Assembly: GCA_032191485.1 (NCBI GenBank)
Contig: JAVDOI010000003.1
Span: 11,904,986-11,968,985 of the forward strand
Direction: 5' to 3'
DNA from: Leptoclinus maculatus
Taxonomy: Eukaryota > Chordata > Actinopteri > Perciformes > Stichaeidae
Length of the DNA stretch: 64,000 bases
Positions 36,421 to 47,478 of the stretch are shown here, piece by piece; position 1 is the first letter of the stretch, and every line of letters begins with the position of its first letter. A program made the position numbers and the translations under genes. Below the pieces are notes generated by a model that was not told the DNA's origin, ran no database searches, and saw nothing but the letters and a program-made list of their open reading frames with translations.

Positions 36421-38104
36421 ATGGTGGTAAACAAAATGAAGATGGGATTTATTTTAATTGTAGCCTGCATGGGCTTCCTCGCTCCTGTCCAACAAGCGCA
36501 CATTCCGAGCACCACCATCTCAGGTCTTTCCTTCAAAAATATGGACTTTGCCATGAACCTATACAGAAAGATATCCAGCTATCATGACAACAATATCTTT
36601 TTCTCACCTCTGAGCATCTCCACCAGCTTTGCTGCTCTTTTACTGGCTTCTGATGGCATCACACACAAGGAAATACTGAAGGGACTCAACCTGGAGCAGC
36701 TGGAGCGGTCTGACCAGCCAGAACTTATCCCAACACTCTTTCAACTCCTTCATGAGAACATCACACAGAATGGATCACTGAAACTGGACCAAGGCATGGC
36801 CCTCTTTATGGGCCAGCAGTTTGTGGTAGAGAAAGTATTTAGAGATCAAATCAAGACGTTTTTTGAAGCTGACATCAGAAGTGTAGACTTTGCGGACACA
36901 GAAGGGAGTATCAGGTTCATCAATGAGTATATCAAGAACAAGACTCAGGACAAAGTGACAGAGATGATGTCCACCCTGGATCCACTGACCCAACTCGTGT
37001 TAATCAACACAATTTTCTTCGAGGGTAAGTTGAATCACCCTAGTAAGGTTGTTATTAACCGTGCTTTGATACGCATTTGTGTTTCGACCTTCGACCATTA
37101 GTGTCACAATTAAACTAACAGTATCATTTCCTCTACAGGATCCTGGCAGAAGCCTTTCAACCCCAATTTTACTGAAAATGCATCGTTCTACATTGACAGC
37201 TACAACATTGTGCAAGTACCGATGATGTTTTTAGCGGATAAGTTCTACTCAATGGAGGATGTTCCTCTTGGTGCTAAAGTGTTGAAGCTACCGTATCTGG
37301 AAGGTGTTTCCATGCTTATCCTGCTACCAAACAAAGGCATGGACTACACTGTAATTGATGACGGGATCACTGCCAAGAAGTTCCTCAGCTGGATCAAAAA
37401 TCTGCGAAAAATGTAAGTGCATAGAAAGTAATTATGTGGAAAATGTTTTACACTGACCTGAAAAACTCATCTTTCTATAGTTTGTCTACTATTTTATCGT
37501 CTGTGTTCTGTTGTATTTGAGCCATTAAGCACTTTGTGACATTTTCTCTAGAAAGGTTTTTCAAAAAGCACTTCAACAAACATGCAAATACATAATATCA
37601 AACACCTACAGCAACCGGTAACAAGTGAGTCTACTCAACATTGAGGGCCATATCTTTATGTTCACAGCAAACTGGATGTCAAGTTACCCAAATTCAAGAT
37701 GGAGGAGTCGTATTCCCTGCAAACTCTTCTACCAGATATGGGCATGGCCAGTATCTTCAGTAATTCAGCCAATTTGACAAAGCTGAGTAAAGAAAAAGGC
37801 CTCAAAGTGTCAGAGGTTAGTTTTACATTCCACAATGCTGTAACAGCATACTTGCATATTCCAACCTCTGCAGATGTTAAATATGTTCTCAATTTCCACT
37901 GTAAAATCACAGGTGCTGCACAAGGCTGTGATCGAAGTGGACGAGACAGGAACCATTGCAGCAGCTGGCACAACAACCGGCATTATTGCATATTCCTTAC
38001 CCAGTACCTTCATTGTCGACAGGCCGTTTTTCTTCTTCATATACCATGAAGCCACAAACTGTCTGCTGTTCATGGGCAGGGTGATTGACCCTACCAGAAA
38101 CTAG
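36421..38104 (+). CDS. serpina10: Serpin A10-like (protein Z-dependent protease inhibitor), 4 coding exons
   Basis: Exons 36421-37024, 37139-37412, 37668-37815 and 37913-38104 join in frame to 405 residues, a normal secreted serpin length. The N-terminus has a signal peptide (hydrophobic 'MGFILIVACMGFLAP', ending near QQA). Serpin hallmarks follow: 'NIFFSPLSISTSFAALLLAS', 'LINTIFFEGSWQKPFNP', the hinge 'VDETGTIAAAGTTTG' and C-terminal 'FIVDRPFFFFIYHEATN' with 'LLFMGRVIDPT'. The reactive loop reads 'IIAYSLPS'. In human ZPI the scissile bond is Tyr-Ser in a matching 'TAYSMP' context, which points to SERPINA10 and not alpha-1-antitrypsin (Met-Ser). ZPI inhibits factor Xa with protein Z, and factor XIa without it, in plasma. 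Position beside ddx24 agrees with human 14q32. I chose the ATG at 36421 since an acceptor precedes it at 36398; an in-frame ATG at 36385 lies before that acceptor. Confidence 0.88.
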
Positions 38105-38183
38105 CAGTCATGACTGGGTTGTTTATTAAGGCTTTTAAATGGCTGTTTTCATGCATCTCAAAGCTTGTGCTGTTCTGTTCTAT

Positions 38184-38189
38184 AATAAA
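38184..38189 (+). terminator. serpina10: Poly(A) signal AATAAA for serpina10
   Basis: A canonical AATAAA lies 80 bases after the serpina10 stop codon. Confidence 0.75.
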
Positions 38190-39230
38190 GAATGAACATT
38201 ATTGTGCCTTTCTTTTGGATTTAATGAAATCATTTCGGCTCTCCGACTAAGATGTGTGCAAAACACAAACTAAATGAGCAGGGCCGGGTATATGCATGTG
38301 AGCACCGGCACAAGGGCACTTTGGCTTTTCGTCTCTTTACATCTGGAAATCAACCTTTAAATAGGTATTAACATTTAAAAACTGCAGACTTGGCAAATCA
38401 TTGTACAAATCCTTAGCCCGTGATTTATTTACATCTATAAATGTGTACAGATGATTTACTAACTTTTTATGATGGCTGACTAAAAAATGAGAAACATTAC
38501 CTTTTAATGACTTAACATTTAAATACCTGCAAACGTGACGGCTCACCAGCAAGAGATGTTTCACTGGCATTATGGAAGTGTTACAAATTAATAGATGGTT
38601 TAAAATAATGAACTTAGTCATTACTTACAATGTATAAACCTTTTATTAAAGGTGCCTTATAAGAATGTGTTTACAACACATCCAGTCTTAATAAGACGTG
38701 TCAGCTCAAACACTGAGCTTAGTGAGTTTAGACGTGTGAAAGTATTACTTTCTCTGAAATGTATCAATAACTGATTGTATGAATATGATCACTATATCTA
38801 GAGACAGCACGCTCCTGATCACTTCACTTCAAATATATCACATGAATAGTTGTTTCTCTCCCGCAGAAAACTCTGTAACCGTTGTTGGACAAATAAAGTT
38901 TTTTCAAACCACGTGATCAACACTGTCATGGCTGCGCCCTCGTGTAATGCGTGGTTGTCATCATTTGTAACACTATTTTGACATAGAAAAACAACAAAGC
39001 CAGTCAAGGTAGTACTTTGTGTTCATTGCTTTTACTTATAGTTGTAGTATTGCTGTTTATGGCTTACCAAGCCAATCGGTTCTGACATTGTTACGGGTAT
39101 TTGCTACATAGTTGGAGTTCAGCTAACTTAGCTGCGAGCTAACTTCACACATACCGCCACGCGTTTAACTGCTCCGTTTGAGGCAGGCAATTCAACGTAT
39201 TGGCGTGACTCGGTATATATTTGTAGGAAA
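38190..39230. other. Intergenic DNA and ddx24 promoter
   Basis: No gene is seen. 'gcgccctcgtgta' at 38934-38946 is a minus-strand CTCF-like core (TACACGAGGGCGC) about 285 bases before the ddx24 start. The last 200 bases are GC-richer and are presumably the ddx24 promoter and 5' UTR. Confidence 0.45.
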
Positions 39231-42200
39231 ATGAAGATACAGAGGATGAAGCCCAGAAACAAGCGCATGTCCTCCGGGCTGATTAAAGCAGCCAAACGGA
39301 GCATCCATATGAAAGGCAAATGGAAAGCTTTAGAGCTCGATCCCAGTATCTTCTCCGAGGAGGGACTGGAGGGTCTGGTGTGTTTTGAAGAGCTGACGGA
39401 TTACCAGTTGGTAGACTCTGGGAATACTGCAACTAAATCAGCAAAGGAACTAAAAAGGGAGGAGGAGAAGAAGAAGAAAACGAAGAAGAGAAAAGCTGGC
39501 GAGGGAGAGGAGGCTGGAGAGAAGGTAGCTGTGGAGAAGGTAGCTGTAGAGAGCAAAGAGGGAGAGAAGACAGCTGAACCAGTTCAGAAGAAAGCCAAAA
39601 AGAGGAAAAATCAGAAAGTGGCTGCACAGGAGTCGGACCAGCCAGATAACACTGCTGAAGAAGTGATAGAGAAGGATGTAGCTGCAGGTGAGGAGGGAGG
39701 AGAAGATGCAAGGCCTGCAGAAGAAGCCTCTAAAGATACAGCAATCAGTTCAGAACCTGATGCCCCAAAACTCACAAAGAAGAGTAAGAAGAGTAAGAAA
39801 AAGAAACCAAAGCGGCGGATGAAAAAAGATAAAATCCTAGAGGCACAGCCAAACCAGGAGTCAGAAGTTCAGGGTCTGGAAAGAAAAAAAACCACTCAAG
39901 ATGAAGTCAAAAAGCTTCCCAAAATCAAAAAGCAGATCAAGAATTGGACAAATGCGGCACAATCTGGCCCCGATGACAAAAAAGCAGATGTGAGTGCCTG
40001 GAAGGACCTGTTTGTCCCCCCACCTGTGCTAAGGGCACTGAGCAGTCTTGGATTTAGCTCACCGAGTCCCATACAAGCCCTGACTTTGCCTCCAGCTATC
40101 AGGGATCGTATGGATATACTGGGGGCGGCTGAGACAGGTAAGAGAGACACCCTTTGTTTTTTGTCCCATAATAGTATGTCCTCATGTGTCCATCAGTGAA
40201 GCTAATGTGAGCACTGTCATTACAGGAAGTGGGAAGACACTGGCGTTTGGTATTCCCATGATCCACGCCATCTTAGAGTGGAAGAAGAGTCCAGAAAAGC
40301 CAACTGACGACGACACTGAATCAACCGCAAAGGTGGAGAGTTTGTATTTGCCGACTGTAGATGAGACCGCGATCGAAGAAGACGAGGAGGACGACGAGGA
40401 GGACAACGTGGACGACGTGGACGCTGAGGGAGAAGAGGGTGAAGGCGTCACAGAGCAGGATGAAGGTGACACGGACGAACATGGCAGCGAAGACGACGGT
40501 GAAGAAAAATATGACGACCAGAGGCTTGGGTGTGTTAAAGTAATCGAAAATGCAGTGTTTGACTTTGAGCCCACCGCTGAAGCAGCAGAAGAAGAACTTG
40601 CCGATGGCGGCAGTCAGCCTCTGCTTGGACTGGTGCTCACTCCCACCAGGGAGCTGGCTGTTCAGGTCAAGCACCACATTGATGCTGTTGCCAAATTTAC
40701 AGGTAAGTCATTCAAGTTTCATGATGACCAGGGTTTTTTTTTGTTTTTGATAATTAAAACGTAATTATGAATGTCAAGATACTCAATGTGTTACTCTTGT
40801 GTAGACATCAAAACGGTGATATTGGTGGGTGGAATGGCACAACAGAAACAGCGAAGGATGCTAAAGCGAAGACCAGAAATCGTTATTGCCACTCCAGGAC
40901 GTCTGTGGGACTTGATCCAGGAGGGGCATCCACATCTGCAGAATTTGAGACGGCTCAGGTAAGTCACAATTCACACCTCTTTCTTATATGGTGTTGCAAT
41001 ATATTTCAGATATCAATATAATATTCATCAAGATATGGCAAATAGGTGCTAAATCACAGATAAATAAAATAATGAAGATATGATCAAATTCATTACAACA
41101 TACTGTCCCACTGTACTGCATTACAACAGACAAAGGTCATCAGAAGGATTTTGTGTGTTCTGGGAGAGGTTTCCATATTGTGTAAAGAGCGCTTTGATAA
41201 CAATATACTTAATAAATGATCATGTTATCACAATACGACGCCATTGAAAGCCAATAAACTGTAGCACTGAATTATCATCGAGCCCTACTTCCTTATTTAT
41301 TCATCAGGTTTTCATTAAAGGCGTTATTGGTTTGGGTTCCTGGAGGGTGGACGGATCTTCATGAATGCTTTTTACACCGTAATGTCCGGTTAAAATTTAC
41401 ACTGAAAAAGAAAAAGAAATATGGAATGTGCTTTGAGTTTTATTGGCCGGTAAGGACGGACCACATTAGCTAATTTTCAAATGCGGGGAACCATACAGGG
41501 TGTCGTATAAAGATTAAATATAGAGTGTGTAAAAAGCTCTGTTATGAATGAATGGGCCTTAAGTACAACTTCAGCAGGGAAAGGCTCAATAAATCAAAGA
41601 GACCTGGTATTGACTGCATGCACATTATTGCTACTTGTAGGAGGGGTCCCTGTGCAATCATTGTCAAACAAAAAGCCAGAGGCAGCAGAACACTGTGTGT
41701 TGAAAGCAGATCTAGTTTTTATTGAACTTGACTTCCCAACAGAAAGCTACATCAACATCAGGAATAGTTTGACTGTGATGAATATTTCTATGATGCTGAT
41801 CATTCACAGAGGTCTGTTTGTTTTTTTTGTTCATGCTACCTTTTAATTAAGTTCTCTTTGTTGTGTTATTCTGCAGGTGCCTGGTCATTGATGAAGCAGA
41901 TCGCATGGTAGAGAGAGGCCACTTTGCGGAGCTGGAGAGTCTGCTGGAGATGCTGAACACCGTTCACTTTAATCCCAAGAGGCAGACTTTTGTGTTCTCT
42001 GCCACGCTGACCATGGATCGCAGCCTGCCCAACCGCGTTCTGCAGAAGAAGAAGAAGAATCTGGACCAGAGGAGCAAGCTGCAAGCTCTCATGGTCAAAG
42101 TGGGGATCAGGTCCAAACCCAAAATCGTTGACCTGACCCGGAAGGAGGCAACTGTGGAGACCCTGACTGAGACCCGAATCCATTGTCAGAAGGAAGAGAA

Positions 42201-43933
42201 GGACTTCTACCTTTATTACTTTCTGCTCCAGTATCCTGGCCGCACCATGGTATTTGCCAACAGTATAGACTGCATCAAGAGACTGAACTCTCTGCTGGTT
42301 ATCTTGGACTGTACTCCACTGCCCCTTCATGCCAACATGCACCAGAAGCAACGCCTCAAAAACCTGGAACGGTTTGCAGAGAGGGAGAGGTGAGGTTTGC
42401 ACACACTTGCACTAGCAGTCTGAAGGGGTTTGCCTCAGGTTAGGTTAGTCTTAACTGTCTTAACTGCAACTAAGGCCTTCAGGGTTTAATCTGGTATACA
42501 TGAAAAGTCCAGGATTATGTTCCCATGACTTGTTGCATCGTTTAATCATAATGCATATCAACAATATATGCTCGGTAGTTTACAAGTTTGCACTCCTCAA
42601 AGTGGAAGGTGGAGAAACAACTCGAGGGCGCTTTGAATTGTCTGTACATGTGCTCGTGTTGCTGCCATCTTTCCCCAGTTTTTGTAATAAGCTCTGTCTT
42701 TAAAGTGACACTTACATAGTTACTATTAATCATTATTTAGCATCTCATCAGTGTCACATCCCTTAACATGTAGTCAACTCAACACTTCACCATTCTCTCA
42801 TTGCTTACTGAATTGACACTTGACACAATATCAAAATTTCATTCCCAGTTGTGTTCTGCTGACTACTGATGTGGCAGCTAGAGGACTGGATATCCCGAAT
42901 GTTGAGCACGTCATTCACTACCAGGTAAGCTTTGTCCACGGCATTCACTATTGTAGAAAGCCATTTCCTTATATTTAACCCACATGAGTATCGTCCTGTA
43001 TAAACAAGGGTACTAATATACTGTAACACTAGCCACTATGTTTTACTGAGCCTTGGTGCAGGAATTGCTTTACTGTCGAGCTAAACTTTGGTTACAGTTT
43101 AAATTTTAAATTTTTTAATTTAAATAATACAGCTGGTGTAATATGTTTAACCATGTCCTCCTGTGAACATCAGGTTCCCAGGACGTCTGAGACTTACGTC
43201 CATCGCAGTGGCAGAACAGCGAGAGCCGCCAAAGAGGGTCTGAGTCTGCTGCTGATAGGCCCCGACGACATGATGAACTTCAAAAAGATCTACAAGGCTC
43301 TGGGGAAGGACGAGGACCTTCCCATGTTCCCCATAGAGAGCAAATGCATGGAAGCCATCAAGGTGAGATCCAGCATTAGATCAATGCCTTTATGTGACAT
43401 TAAAGAGATTATATCTGATTGTTCATTGTTGAGTGCGTTTCTCCACAGGAGCGGGTGAACTTGGCCAGACAGATCGAGAAGATTGAGTTCCACAACAGCA
43501 AGGAGAAGCAGCACAACTCCTGGTTCAAACAGGCAGCAGAGGCCATGGAGCTGGACCTGGATGATGATCTTTTAATTGGTGAGACCAACATAACACAACA
43601 TGTTCCACACCAGGTTCCCTTTATTTAAAAATGTTAAAATACAGACAACTGAATATACCATCTATGTCCACAGGCAGGGGAAAGGATGAAGACGATGACA
43701 GAGAGCAGCAGAGGGCGGTAAAGGGGATGAAAAAGCATTTGAAGCATCTGATCGCCCAGCCGGTATTCAACAATGGGTTTAGGACCAAGTACCCTACTCA
43801 AATGGGAAAGCTCTCCTTTCCAAACATGCCTGTGCCCGGGAGGGGGAATGCCCTCACCAGGGTCTCATTACAGGAGAAGAAACAGAAGTCAAAGAAAGGT
43901 GTTGCACAACAGCAGAAAAAAGAGCAGCAGTGA
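39231..43933 (+). CDS. ddx24: DDX24, nucleolar DEAD-box RNA helicase, 8 exons
   Basis: DDX24 is an ATP-dependent RNA helicase linked to large-subunit ribosome biogenesis. Exons 39231-40137, 40226-40702, 40805-40958, 41877-42389, 42849-42924, 43174-43362, 43449-43578 and 43674-43933 join in frame to 901 residues (human 859). The N-terminus has 'GKWKALELDP' and 'LVCFEELTDYQLV', then a long Lys/Glu-rich tail. Helicase motifs in order: 'ADVSAWKDLFVPPPVLRAL' (Q-motif region), Walker A 'AAETGSGKT' split across exons 1/2, 'LTPTRELAVQV', 'ATPGRLW', 'VIDEADRMVE' (DEAD box), 'VFSATL', 'VFANSIDCIKRL', 'DVAARGLDIPN' and 'YVHRSGRTARA'. As in mammals, an acidic insertion sits between motif I and motif Ia (40370-40520), longer in Asp/Glu runs here. 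Ends tail to tail with otub2, 281 bases between stops. Confidence 0.97.
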
Positions 43934-44157
43934 CGTGTTAATGGAATATGTGTATTTAGAGAGGCCATCTTTGACACGGTTTATGTAATTGTTGATTTAT
44001 GTAAATGTTTTACATGAATTCATTTCAATTAATTTAAATACTTATTGCACAATGTGCAAAAAAAAAAAAATGTATTTCCAAATGTTGTTGAAACGCTGTA
44101 CACTGTAAGACTTTATAAAAATCTGTTTTCATAAGTGTCTTAAAGCCCAGTAAGGAT

Positions 44158-44163
44158 TTTTAT
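44158..44163 (-). terminator. otub2: Poly(A) signal AATAAA for otub2
   Basis: AATAAA on the minus strand lies about 52 bases past the otub2 stop codon, inside the short convergent gap to ddx24. Confidence 0.65.
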
Positions 44164-44214
44164 TCCACCAAAGTCAATATTCCTGAGTTGAGCCGAGTCC
44201 TCGTGGGTCTCTGG

Positions 44215-45857
44215 TCAGTGTTGAGGTCGCGGGTAGAGAATGTTATAGTGTGACGTTTGGTAGAGGAGGTGCAGGGAGGGTTCAGCACCTTCTGGAATGA
44301 CGTGGTGAGCCAACTGCTGTTCGTCGCCCTCCATAGAGACGATGTGGATGCAAATATCCAGGGCCTGTGACAGAGCTAAGATGTCCACGTGATCACACTC
44401 CATCGCCATGGTCTCCACCTCCTGAATGAAGAGAGCGAAGACATTACCAAACCTGACAGTTATATCTCCTCGACTCATCCTTTTGTAAAAACCTCGGATC
44501 TACTATTTGTTTTCACTAGATGTTCAGCGGCACTTTGTTACAAACTTGGTGACAGTAGACTAGTAGATTTGGGGCCTCCACAAAGTTGCAGAAGAACTCC
44601 GCCTGGTTTTGCAGGTGCGCTGAAGTGAGCAGCCGGAGGTACTGCACCACGCTGTCAGACGTCATCTGCTCATTGAAGAGCCTGAGCAGCGTGTCTTCCT
44701 GCTCATCAGCCTGGCACTGCTCCACTACGTTAACAACCTGCAAGAGAACGAGGTATTTACACACTTTGGGTTAAGCTAGTTCTACAAGTGTGCCTCCCAA
44801 TACTTTGATTTTAATTCCCTGAGATCCATTAGCAGTTCCAATGAGAAACTGATGGATGCGTATCCAAAGAACTATAAGATGTCAACAAGTACAATTGGTT
44901 TTGACTTGCAATACTTTTACCAAGTTAGTCATTACGTGTATAACAGAACCTTCATAGGTAAGGTGACATGTTGCCAGAAGATGGCTTGTGAATGGAATTT
45001 AGTTCAGCAGCTGACTCAGGTGTCAGAGATTGACGCCACTATAAAAACATTCTCACTTATCCAAATGATCATAACTTGATCTATTTTGCACTAAACACCT
45101 TGATGTGCCTTTACGGGTGTATTATTATAAACACCACTTTTGTGGGAGCATTGTTATGGCGTACCCAAAGGCCCAAACTAGTAATCGGATTGTATTATTG
45201 CTTCTGTAATTTCTGAATGGTTCGTTTCCAACAATAAATTCCCCTTGTTGCTCACGTCTGATCACTTTAATGAATACTTATTTTCTTTTCCAGGCTTATT
45301 AAAACGTGGGCTTTACTAACAGTATACATCATGGTAAATCAATACAATCTGTAAAAAGAAATGCATTATTTACTGTGTTCAGGTGGCGCTTGAAGGACCT
45401 CTCATCAAATCCCGCAGAAGACAAGTCTTCATCGGTTTGAACAATTTTCTCCTTAAACCTGAAAGTCAAACCAATAAGATATGACCACCTTACATTGTAG
45501 GTGACTTCCGTGTTTTAGAAATGACAGTAATGACGATAACTGACCTCTGCAAAGCCCTGGCATTGTGCAGCACTGACTCCAAGTGTGCGAAGCAGAGGGC
45601 TCTGTAGAAGCAGTTCCCATCTCCGCGCACTTGTCTGACGGTGGAAAACTGACCGCTTAAATCCTAACAAAGGACAATAGGTGTGATTATTATGCAACAG
45701 TTTGAAGCCTTTAAAAGGGCCGACTGACCACCTGAAGTAGCCTCTATACCAACCCCACCCCAACTAAATGTCCTACTTTGTATTTGGCACCCGGCGTTTG
45801 CTCTGGAAACAGCGAAGAGATGTCCTCTCGGCATGAGACGAGGCTGCCTGCCTCCAT
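44215..45857 (-). CDS. otub2: Otubain-2, OTU-family deubiquitinase, 5 exons
   Basis: OTUB2 is a cysteine protease that removes ubiquitin, with activity on several chain types. Exons 45777-45857, 45545-45663, 45374-45458, 44546-44737 and 44215-44421 join in frame to 227 residues (human 234). The catalytic site is 'RGDGNCFYRAL' (Asp and Cys) and the C-terminal His is in 'YQTSHYNILYPRPQH'. Between them are 'DLSSAGFDERSFKRHLNT', 'VVQYLRLLTSAHLQNQ' and 'METMAMECDHVDILALSQAL'-type family blocks (here VETMAMECDHVDILALSQAL). The first exon is short (MEAGSLVSCRED...); I chose the ATG at 45857 as the only one in frame upstream. The donor of the fourth exon (CAA then GTTTGT) is weak but preserves phase and the human pattern. 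Confidence 0.95.
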
Positions 45858-47056
45858 CTGTCGAGAAACAAACGGCTTTACTATTTAGAGACCAGGCAGC
45901 AGTTTTAGGGATCGACTACCAGCACGACATCCCTTCGTATTTCAACAACATGGAAACGATGTCAGAAAGAAAACGTAATTACAGTGTAGCAAGAATCTGT
46001 GCGTCAAAGCTGTGTGTCAAAACATTCTTGCAATCTTATTTCCATTTTCTGGAAACCGGATGTTTGCAGATACCACGTGCTCGTGTTAAAGGGACAGTAC
46101 CGTGTTTGAGTCATGCCTTCGTAGGAGACTTTATGCAAGCGGAAAATGGCAACCCACAATTAACCTCTGCTGCTACAAGTAGAAAGCCTATGTTCAAGAT
46201 CGTACTCTAGTAAAAGTAGGAGTATAATCAGCATTTATGTTTTCAAATGTTCAAGGTAAAAGTAACGTTACTGCATTACGATCTATGTGGTCGATGTCAA
46301 CCCTGATTTTAACAACTTTATATAGCCTACAATAACACATCATATTTCTCTGTAGAAACGTTTTGAATCTCTGATGTAACAAGTAGCCACATTATTGTAG
46401 TGGGGTAAAAAGTTTAATATTTACCTAAGTGAAGTGGAAGCATAAAAATGGAAATATTTTAAAATGATCCTTATCTACAATAGGCTACTTGAGTAAATGT
46501 ACTCACAGCCTAACAACCCAGATTATTACTTAATTGTTAAAAGTATAACTGAAGATGTTTTGCTACTTTAACCGCATTACCCAGAGGAGTAGCATTGCAA
46601 CCTAATTGGTGATCATTGTCTGCACTCATTCATTGTCATCATCATCATCATCATTGTCTGCACTAAAAAGCTTTATGAAAACCTGTTGAACGGTGTCTGA
46701 CAACATGGAGCCGGCCAGATTCAGGAATTTGCTTTGCTGCAAATGTTTGGTGTGTTGAGCAAAAACACAAACTATGTGGAACAGAAAATGTAAATGTTTG
46801 CAGCATTTGTTCCTGCACGGTGTGTATAACAAGAAAGTCAGATTCTCTCTGCTGAACTATATTAACAGGATTTAATAATAGAAAATACAGAATATCCCAG
46901 AATAATTTATTATACATCATACTCATTAAATCACAGAGCTTTTCTCATTGCTGTTTGTATAATCTAAATCTGATAGAAATTGCATACGTATCATTGCATA
47001 GGCCGTTTTGATGGGTACTACTTCTTGTCTGACAGCATCATTTGATTGTAAACATT
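45858..47056. other. Intergenic DNA between otub2 and ccdc197
   Basis: No gene is supported. A 125-codon frame at 45833-46210 overlaps the otub2 first exon on the other strand and resembles nothing I know. A short (CAT)n run sits at 46631-46654. AATAAA on the minus strand at 47057-47062 could be the ccdc197 poly(A) signal. Confidence 0.45.
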
Positions 47057-47478
47057 TTTATTTTGAAAATGCAACAATGATTACATTTTCAAAATCTTCA
47101 TGAAATGTTAAGAGCAAAATGTGGTGCATAGCATTTTGCATTAAGAGTTTTGAAAACTGAAACTCTGTTACACAAACCCCAAAAATTGAAAGAATCAAAC
47201 CACTTTTAGATGATGACAAAAATATCTTAACACAAGGTTCGCTTACATGCTTTTCCCAGAGTTTTAATTTCCACGCATTTCCATTCCTCATCAGCGGACG
47301 TAGTTTTCTTAGTTTTCATACTCGTCATGTTGAACTTTTTCTTGTCAAACTACTGCTTCAAAGGTAAAAAATGCATTTGCACACTCAACAAACTTAGATT
47401 ACTGTAAGCAGTGACACCATGGTATATTGTTAAAGTTCCACATCAACTCATTGTCTCACTCTTTCTACTGACTTTACT

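Noticed and set aside
36421..38104. Calling the serpin alpha-1-antitrypsin (serpina1)
   Set aside because: The reactive loop has Tyr-Ser in an AYSLP context instead of Met-Ser, and the locus fits serpina10.
45833..46210. 125-codon plus-strand frame next to otub2
   Set aside because: It overlaps the otub2 start antisense, has no recognisable domain and no partner exons.
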